Of a DNA stretch of 59,485 nucleotides, positions 53,982 through 59,485 are shown in pieces. Position numbers and translations under genes: made by a program. The notes beneath the pieces are model-generated. The model did no database searches, was not told where the DNA came from, and saw nothing but the letters and a program-made list of their open reading frames with translations. How positions within the stretch are numbered: the first letter of the stretch is position 1; every line of letters begins with the position of its first letter. The DNA comes from Clostridia bacterium (GTDB lineage: Bacteria; Bacillota; Clostridia; Peptostreptococcales; Anaerovoracaceae), in the NCBI GenBank assembly GCA_030537495.1, contig JAUNMH010000011.1:1-59485 (forward strand), in the 5' to 3' direction.

Positions 53982-55298
53982 ATGAGTTCAAATGCAAAGC
54001 ATTTACACAGTATCGATGCAGGCCACTACAAAAACACTGCTGGCTGTGCTACCGAAACTATGCCGATTCCTGATGTTGTAAAAATATCAATGTCTCAGCA
54101 TATAGGAGCACCATGTAAACCTTTAGTAGCTAAAGGAGATGCAGTAAAAGTTGGACAGCTTATTGGCGACAGCGATGCTTTCGTAAGTGCACCTATACAC
54201 TCAAGTGTATCCGGTACTGTTGTTGGAATTGAAACACAGCGTTCAGCAATGGGCGGAAATGACACTTTGGTAGTTATTGAAACTGATAAGAAACAGGAAA
54301 TGTGGGAAGGAATCAAGGTTCCTGAAGTTGATGACTTAGCTGGTTTTGTTAAGGCAATTAAGGACAGCGGTCTAGTTGGTTTGGGAGGAGCATCATTCCC
54401 AACACACATCAAGTATAACCCTAGGAATTTAGATGAAGTGCACACACTGATTCTGAATGCGGCAGAATGTGAACCATTCATTACTTCTGACCACAGAACA
54501 ATGCTTGAAGATGCACAGGATATTATCGATGGTATGAAGCTTATCATGAAGTACCTGAATCTTGATGAAGCTTATGTTGGAATTGAAGCCAACAAGCCTG
54601 ATGCAATCGCTAAGTTAGACCAGATGTTTGCTGAACAGGGTCTGACAAACATGCACACTTTCACTCTTCAGGACAGATATCCAAAGGGAGCTGAAAGAGT
54701 TCTTGTTTATGAAATTACAGGTAAGACAATGAATGCAGGTGTTCTTCCTGCAGATTTAGGAATTATTCTATCCAACGTAACTACAGTTGCTTTTGTTGGA
54801 CAGTACTTCAGAACTGGAGTGCCTCTAATTCAGAAGAGAATGACTGTAGACGGCAGCGCAGTAGCTGAACCTAAGAATGTCGTTGCACCTATCGGAACAA
54901 TGATTCACGATGTAATGGAATTCTGCGGAGGATACAAGGAAGCCCCTAAGAAGATTATTATGGGTGGACCTATGATGGGTAGAGCAATTTTCTCAGACGC
55001 TATGCCAATCGTAAAGAACAACAATGCAATCCTTGCATTTGCTGAAGCTCAGACTAATATTCCTGAGGAAACAGCATGCATCAACTGCGGAAGATGTCAC
55101 CAGGCTTGTCCGTTCGGACTTCTTCCAACTGCACTAGCAACTGCATACGATAACAGAGATGCAGAGATGCTTTCAAGACTGAAGGTTATGCAGTGTATGG
55201 AATGCGGAAGCTGTTCATTCGTATGTCCGGCAAGAAGACCTCTAGGCTTTATCAACAAGCTTGGAAAAGGCGTTGTAAAGGAGGCTGGAATTAAGTAA
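53982..55298 (+). CDS. rnfC: Rnf complex subunit C
   Basis: 438 aa, ATG with GAAAGGAAGG. The NAD-side subunit of the Na+/H+-pumping ferredoxin:NAD oxidoreductase. It has an N-terminal barrel-sandwich domain (VAKGDAVKVGQLIGDSDAFV), a NADH/FMN fold with GLGGASFPTHIKYN and NAAECEPFITSDHR, a SLBB part, and two 4Fe-4S motifs, CINCGRCHQACP and CMECGSCSFVCP. Length is close to other clostridial RnfC. First gene of six; its stop overlaps the rnfD start (TAATG). Confidence 0.95.
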   Translation: MSSNAKHLHSIDAGHYKNTAGCATETMPIPDVVKISMSQHIGAPCKPLVAKGDAVKVGQLIGDSDAFVSAPIHSSVSGTVVGIETQRSAMGGNDTLVVIETDKKQEMWEGIKVPEVDDLAGFVKAIKDSGLVGLGGASFPTHIKYNPRNLDEVHTLILNAAECEPFITSDHRTMLEDAQDIIDGMKLIMKYLNLDEAYVGIEANKPDAIAKLDQMFAEQGLTNMHTFTLQDRYPKGAERVLVYEITGKTMNAGVLPADLGIILSNVTTVAFVGQYFRTGVPLIQKRMTVDGSAVAEPKNVVAPIGTMIHDVMEFCGGYKEAPKKIIMGGPMMGRAIFSDAMPIVKNNNAILAFAEAQTNIPEETACINCGRCHQACPFGLLPTALATAYDNRDAEMLSRLKVMQCMECGSCSFVCPARRPLGFINKLGKGVVKEAGIK

Positions 55299-56281
55299 TG
55301 GATAAGTATTATGATAATTTAGTAGTATCATCAGCTCCACATCTAGTTACAAACCTTGACACTAGAAAAACTATGCTGATGGTTATCGGAGCTCTAATAC
55401 CTTCTTTCGGTGTTAGTATCTGGGTTTTCGGACCTAGAGTAATCTCTCTGACGCTTGTATGTGTAATTGCAAGTATGTTCTTCGAATGGGCATACAACAA
55501 GCTTATGCATAGACCTCAGACTGTAGGCGATATGTCAGCAGCACTAACAGGTGTGCTGATTGCATTCAACGTTCCATCAAGCTTCCCTTACTGGATGGCT
55601 GTAATTGGATGTTTTGTTGCAATCATCATCGTTAAGCAGCTTTACGGTGGTATTGGCCGTAACGTTGTAAACCCTGCTATTACTGCAAGAATCGTATTAT
55701 TCATTTCCTTCGCAACTGAAATGACTTCATGGCCAGTTGCAAGAATGTCTGGAATTGATGCTGAAACAAGCGCAACTCCTCTTGGCATTCTTTCAGAAGG
55801 AAGCATTGCAGATCTTCCTTCCAACAAGGAAATGTTCCTTGGATTCATTGGCGGTTCAATGGGTGAAGTAAGTGCTCTTGCACTTCTAATCGGTGGACTG
55901 TTCCTAATCTGGAAGAAGATTATTTCTCCAATCATTCCTGCATGCTTCATCGGAACTGTTTTCGTAATTGCATTGGCATACTATGGAATCAAGGGTGGAG
56001 ATGTAAGTGCACTTAACATGGCAATCTTCCACGTATGTGCCGGTGGTGTAATGCTTGGAGCATTCTTCATGGCAACAGACTACGTAACTTCCCCAATCAT
56101 GCCTTTAGGTAAGGTAATCATGGGTGTTGGCTGTGGATTGATTACAATGGTAATCAGACTCTGGGGTTCATATCCAGAAGGAGTTTCATTCTCAATTCTG
56201 TTAATGAACATCATGACTCCACTAATCGACCAGTTATGTATCAGATTAACATATGGAGGTGCAAAAAAAGATGAAAAATAA
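55298..56281 (+). CDS. rnfD: Rnf complex subunit D
   Basis: 327 aa, ATG 55298 overlapping the rnfC stop. A membrane subunit with about nine helices. The covalent FMN site is the Thr in ETSATPLGIL, and GGIGRNVVNPAITARIVL is the family signature. It takes part in electron transfer across the membrane with RnfG. It ends 11 nt inside rnfG. Confidence 0.95.
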   Translation: MDKYYDNLVVSSAPHLVTNLDTRKTMLMVIGALIPSFGVSIWVFGPRVISLTLVCVIASMFFEWAYNKLMHRPQTVGDMSAALTGVLIAFNVPSSFPYWMAVIGCFVAIIIVKQLYGGIGRNVVNPAITARIVLFISFATEMTSWPVARMSGIDAETSATPLGILSEGSIADLPSNKEMFLGFIGGSMGEVSALALLIGGLFLIWKKIISPIIPACFIGTVFVIALAYYGIKGGDVSALNMAIFHVCAGGVMLGAFFMATDYVTSPIMPLGKVIMGVGCGLITMVIRLWGSYPEGVSFSILLMNIMTPLIDQLCIRLTYGGAKKDEK

Positions 56282-56843
56282 TAACAACTTTAAAGAATAT
56301 GTTGCACCTATCCTAGTTTTAGTTTGCATCTGTTTGGTTATCACTGCTGCCCTAGCGGCAACATACGGTGTAGCAAAACCAATTATCGACGCTAACGCTA
56401 TCAAAGCTGCCAACGAAGCAAGAGCTGAACTTCTTCCTGCAGCTGACTCTTTCACTGAATTTGATGGAGACCTGGCTGTAGCTGAAAAAGACAAGGTATT
56501 TGCTACTGACTGCTACATCGCTGACAATGGAAGCGGTATGGTTGTAACTGTAAGCACTAAGTCCTTCGGTGGTGCGCTTACTGAAATGATCGGTATCGAT
56601 GGAGACGGAAAAATCACAGGAGTTAAGGTAACTGCTCACGCAGATACTCCAGGTCTTGGTACTAAGGCTCACGATGCGGGATATCTTGAGCAGTACAAGG
56701 GTCTTAACGAGCTGACTTCAACTTCAGCAAAAGATGACGCAAATATAACTCACGTTACAGGTGCTACAATCTCATCAAACGCAGTACACTACGGTGTATA
56801 TTGCGCATTAGAACAGTATAAACTGGTAGGAGGTGCTAACTAA
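56271..56843 (+). CDS. rnfG: Rnf complex subunit G
   Basis: 190 aa from ATG 56271 (GGAGG at 56255-56259); an ATG at 56253 is too close to that SD. One N-terminal helix (YVAPILVLVCICLVITAAL) anchors an outer FMN-binding domain. The flavin Thr is in THVTGATISSNAV, and VTAHADTPGLGTKA is the family motif. It overlaps the rnfE start (TAATG). Confidence 0.95.
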   Translation: MKNNNNFKEYVAPILVLVCICLVITAALAATYGVAKPIIDANAIKAANEARAELLPAADSFTEFDGDLAVAEKDKVFATDCYIADNGSGMVVTVSTKSFGGALTEMIGIDGDGKITGVKVTAHADTPGLGTKAHDAGYLEQYKGLNELTSTSAKDDANITHVTGATISSNAVHYGVYCALEQYKLVGGAN

Positions 56844-57538
56844 TGGAAAACAAAGTAAGTAAATTAAGCATCCTTACTAAAGGTATAATTAAGGAAAACC
56901 CGGTTCTAGTACTGTTGCTTGGTACTTGTCCTACACTGGCAACTACTTCATCGGCTATTAACGGTATCGGTATGGGTGTTTCCGCTATGGCAGTTTTGAT
57001 CTGCTCAAACATCGTAATTTCACTGTTAAGAAATATTATTCCTGATAAAGTTAGAATCCCTTGCTACATTGTTGTAATTGCAGGCTTCGTAACAGTAGTT
57101 CAGATGCTTCTTCAGGCATTCGTTCCTTCACTGTACGCATCACTTGGTCTGTTCATTCCACTGATCGTAGTAAACTGTATCATCTTGGGAAGAGCTGAAA
57201 TGTTCGCAAGCAAGAACAATCCTTTCGACTCAGCATTAGATGGTATCGGTATGGGTCTTGGTTTCACTCTAGCTCTCGGAATCATGGGTCTAATCAGAGA
57301 ATTCTTAGGTTCCGGAACTCTGTTCGGCGTAGCTGTTCAGACATTCGTTCCTGGAATGGGAATCTTCAACTTAGCTCCTGGTGGATTTTTCGTATTTGGT
57401 ATCCTAGTTGCTCTTGTAAACTACATCACTAAGGGTAAGGGAACTAAGAAGAGCTTTGGATGTGAAGGTTGTGCTATGGCTGCTATGTGCGGTGGCGCAA
57501 GAAAAGAAAAAGAATGTGAGAAAGGAGCTGAAGAATAA
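56843..57538 (+). CDS. rnfE: Rnf complex subunit E
   Basis: 231 aa, ATG with AGGAGG, overlapping rnfG. A six-helix NqrD/RnfE-type protein with VLLLGTCPTLATTSSA, the conserved Cys region, and GRAEMFASKNNPFDSALDGI. The C-terminus is an added Cys-rich tail (KKSFGCEGCAMAAMCGGARK), seen in several clostridial RnfE proteins. With RnfA it forms the membrane core that holds an iron-sulfur centre. Coupled to rnfA by TAATG. Confidence 0.94.
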   Translation: MENKVSKLSILTKGIIKENPVLVLLLGTCPTLATTSSAINGIGMGVSAMAVLICSNIVISLLRNIIPDKVRIPCYIVVIAGFVTVVQMLLQAFVPSLYASLGLFIPLIVVNCIILGRAEMFASKNNPFDSALDGIGMGLGFTLALGIMGLIREFLGSGTLFGVAVQTFVPGMGIFNLAPGGFFVFGILVALVNYITKGKGTKKSFGCEGCAMAAMCGGARKEKECEKGAEE

Positions 57539-58113
57539 TGTCAATAATTACAATTATGATGTCAGTTATTCTAGTTAATAACTATGTACTGTCTCAGTTC
57601 CTGGGTATCTGTCCGTTCCTAGGCGTTTCTAAGAAATTAGACGCTGCTGCAGGTATGGGTTTTGCGGTAATCTTCGTAATGGTTCTTGCAACTGCTGCAA
57701 CATGGCCAATTATGCAGGTTCTGAACAATTTTGAAATTGGATATTTACAGACTGTAGTATTCATCCTAGTAATCGCTGCTCTTGTACAGCTAGTAGAAAT
57801 GATTCTGAAGAAGTTCATGCCAGCACTTCACAAGTCTCTTGGTGTATATCTTCCTCTAATCACAACTAACTGTGCTGTTCTTGGTGTATGTATCTCCAAC
57901 ATCGATTCAGGATACGGATACTTCACTTCACTTTGCAACGCTGCTGGCGCAGGTATCGGTTTCTTACTTGCAATGGTACTGTTTGCAGGTGTAAGAGGAA
58001 AGCTGGAAAACGAAGAAGGCGTTCCAATGCCTTTCAGAGGTGTTCCTCTAACATTAATTACTGCTGCTATGTTATCCCTGGGCTTCATGGGCTTCAGTGG
58101 ATTGTTCCAGTAA
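57538..58113 (+). CDS. rnfA: Rnf complex subunit A
   Basis: 191 aa, start overlapping the rnfE stop. Six helices with VNNYVLSQFLGICPFLGVSK and LGVYLPLITTNCAVLGV, where the conserved Cys of the RnfA/RnfE pair coordinate the intramembrane iron-sulfur centre. Homologous to RnfE in inverted topology. Confidence 0.95.
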   Translation: MSIITIMMSVILVNNYVLSQFLGICPFLGVSKKLDAAAGMGFAVIFVMVLATAATWPIMQVLNNFEIGYLQTVVFILVIAALVQLVEMILKKFMPALHKSLGVYLPLITTNCAVLGVCISNIDSGYGYFTSLCNAAGAGIGFLLAMVLFAGVRGKLENEEGVPMPFRGVPLTLITAAMLSLGFMGFSGLFQ

Positions 58114-58128
58114 GAAGGAGGGATAGGA

Positions 58129-59001
58129 ATGTTAACACCAGTTTTACTAGTAGTTGCAATCGGTTTCGTTTGTGCTGCAATTCTAACTATCGCTTCTAAG
58201 GTATTCTTCGTACCGGTAGATGAAACATTCGCAAATCTTCGTGCTGAACTTCCAGGCGCTAACTGTGGTGCTTGTGGTTATACAGGTTGCGATGACTATG
58301 CTAATGCTCTAGCTGCTGACCACTCATTAAGCTGTTCACTTTGCCCAGTTGGTGGTGCAACAGTTGCTGCTGCTCTTGCAGATGTTCTTGGTGTAGATGC
58401 AGGTTCTGCTGAAAAGCAGGTTGCTGTTGTTATGTGTAACGGAACTAAGGAAGCGGCTAAGACTATTATGGAATATGACGGACCTAAGACTTGTACTGCT
58501 GCTAAGCAGTTCTTCGGTGGTCTAAGTGCTTGTCCACACGGCTGTATCGGTCTTGGTGACTGTGCTGCTGCCTGCGACTTCAACGCTATTCAGATTTGTG
58601 ACGGCGTTGCTGTTGTAAACAGAGAAAACTGTGTAGGCTGCGGAGTTTGTGCAAAAACTTGTCCAAACTCAGTTATTAAGATTCAGCCTGCTAAGAATCT
58701 TGTTGTTGTTCAGTGTAGCTCTACAGATAAGGGTGCTGTTGCAAGAAAAGCTTGTACTAACGCATGTATCGGCTGCATGAAGTGTGCAAAGGTTTGTAAG
58801 TTTGACGCAATCACTGTAGAAAACAACTTAGCTCACATCGATCCATTAAAGTGTAAAAACTGCGGATTATGTGCTAAGGAATGCCCAACTGGCGCTATCA
58901 ACAACATGAGAGTTAAGAAGGCTCCGGCAAAACCAGCAGCTCCAAAGGCGGAAACTCCTGCTAAGGAAGAAGCAAAGGCTGAGGAAAAGACTGAAGCATA
59001 A
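58129..59001 (+). CDS. rnfB: Rnf complex subunit B
   Basis: 290 aa, ATG with AAGGAGG. One N-terminal helix, then the RnfB cluster domain GANCGACGYTGCDDYANAL with a distant CPVGG. Further ferredoxin-type motifs follow: CPHGCIGLGDC, CVGCGVCAKTCP, CIGCMKCAKVC, CKNCGLCAKECP. It accepts electrons from reduced ferredoxin. It ends in an Ala/Lys/Glu-rich tail (PAKPAAPKAETPAKEEAKAE). Last gene of the operon, followed by a strong terminator. Confidence 0.95.
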   Translation: MLTPVLLVVAIGFVCAAILTIASKVFFVPVDETFANLRAELPGANCGACGYTGCDDYANALAADHSLSCSLCPVGGATVAAALADVLGVDAGSAEKQVAVVMCNGTKEAAKTIMEYDGPKTCTAAKQFFGGLSACPHGCIGLGDCAAACDFNAIQICDGVAVVNRENCVGCGVCAKTCPNSVIKIQPAKNLVVVQCSSTDKGAVARKACTNACIGCMKCAKVCKFDAITVENNLAHIDPLKCKNCGLCAKECPTGAINNMRVKKAPAKPAAPKAETPAKEEAKAEEKTEA

Positions 59002-59088
59002 GGCTTGACGGCGAGGTGCTTGGCGAGGCTTGAGAAAGTCTAGAGGGTGCGAAAACGCTTGACAGCTCGAGAAATTTAATAAGAATGT

Positions 59089-59128
59089 AAATCCCCTGCG
59101 GTCGAATTCGACCGCAGGGGATTTTTTT
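59089..59128 (+). terminator. Terminator of the rnf operon
   Basis: A perfect 36-nt palindrome with 18-bp arms (59089-59106 and 59107-59124, core CCCCTGCGGTCGAA), ending in seven T. Confidence 0.9.
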
Positions 59129-59152
59129 AAAGTGCAATATGGGCTTGGCCCG

Positions 59153-59404
59153 CTATTTTTCCCAGATTAAGGTTGCCTCTTTGTTATTATCATAATAGAT
59201 AGACTTAATTCCTTCTTCTGTTAAAATCTCTCGAGGAATTTTAAATGAGAATGTTTTTCCGTTATCTATTCCTCCTTGAAATCCCAGTTTTTTATATACA
59301 CGACAATAAATAACCTTTTTTCCGTCCACAATGTTTGTATCCCATTCTGAACCAATATACTGATAATATTTGTTTTCTGTTCGCACTTTTACATCGATTG
59401 TCAA
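59153..59404 (-). CDS. Small hypothetical protein, possibly a gene remnant
   Basis: 83 aa from TTG 59404; no SD is visible, and an in-frame TGA lies about 11 codons upstream. The sequence is beta-rich (KYYQYIGSEWDTNIVDGKKV, TFSFKIPREILTEEGIKSIY) and resembles the C-terminal part of a secreted or lipoprotein-like protein. It may be the 3' remnant of a longer gene running from the right edge. No family recognised. Confidence 0.35.
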   Translation of the reverse strand: MTIDVKVRTENKYYQYIGSEWDTNIVDGKKVIYCRVYKKLGFQGGIDNGKTFSFKIPREILTEEGIKSIYYDNNKEATLIWEK

Positions 59405-59485
59405 TATCTTATTTTCGGAATCGTCAGATATTATGTATCAAATGTGATATTGTCTTAGTATAACGAAACTGATTATGTCCCAATG

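Noticed and set aside
59430..59460. TATCAAATGTGATATTG near the right edge as a left end of the repeat family
   Set aside because: The match stops after TATCAAATGTG and no inner CCAGTACCAA motif lies within the remaining sequence.

Overview
The window looks like chromosomal DNA from a low- to mid-GC anaerobic Firmicute of the class Clostridia, probably an amino-acid-fermenting relative of Peptostreptococcales or Anaerovoracaceae. The evidence is a complete six-gene Rnf complex in the clostridial order C-D-G-E-A-B, purine-rich Shine-Dalgarno sites, an L13-type leader before rplM-rpsI, a FolD/FchA folate pair, a TSCPD protein and Clostridia-type surface proteins. I cannot name the species. No rRNA, CRISPR array, prophage or replication origin was seen.

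Layout. 1-12.1 kb is an accessory, surface-protein region. Two secreted Ala-rich paralogs on the minus strand share a 185-bp identical promoter, leader and signal-peptide block. Between them lie a HigB toxin with a HigA-ImmA/IrrE antitoxin, an Abi-family gene and a complete IS1182-type element. A DUF4143 ATPase and a frameshifted beta-helix surface protein follow. 12.6-15.4 kb encodes a large Ig-like/Big_2/Fn3 secreted protein. 15.4-19.9 kb is a translation operon: rpmE, then prfA, a Sua5-RpiB fusion and tyrS. 20.1-22 kb holds a second DUF4143 ATPase with unusual flanking repeats. 22-26.2 kb carries a Kef-type antiporter, rplM-rpsI and an AGCS symporter. 26.2-30 kb has a HAD hydrolase, an MFS permease, a CDF metal exporter and a TSCPD protein. 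30.1-32 kb has twin tRNA-Lys(CUU) genes and folD-fchA. 32.1-38.2 kb is a membrane operon of two unrecognised single-pass proteins and a UPF0182 protein, followed by an extended glutamine synthetase. 40.3-44.2 kb has serS, an LOR/SDH-type ornithine cyclodeaminase and cardiolipin synthase. 44.3-45.9 kb is a nuclease-like orphan gene between two repeats. 45.9-49.8 kb has a PLP decarboxylase, a TetR regulator and PutP. 50.4-53.3 kb is an ArsR/HMA/P1B-ATPase zinc-cadmium efflux operon. 54-59 kb is rnfCDGEAB.

The most striking unexplained structure is a family of about 270-bp elements with bipartite terminal inverted repeats. An outer motif like TCTATCAAATGTGGCACATT is followed about 20 nt inward by CCAGTACCAA. 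There are five copies (12230, 20121, 44327, 45551, 53381) and one solo end (28299). Three copies share a conserved interior; two have kept only the ends around other interiors that contain terminators. They sit in intergenic gaps next to accessory genes and look like MITEs or a structured non-coding element.

Other points of interest are a FolD whose cyclohydrolase Lys and Gln are both replaced while FchA is encoded next door, an in-frame Sua5-RpiB fusion with an internal ribosome site, a homopolymer frameshift in a surface protein, a promoter made of 33-bp tandem repeats, and a GC-rich multi-hairpin island inside the metal-efflux operon. All functions are inferred by reading the sequence; no database search was run.
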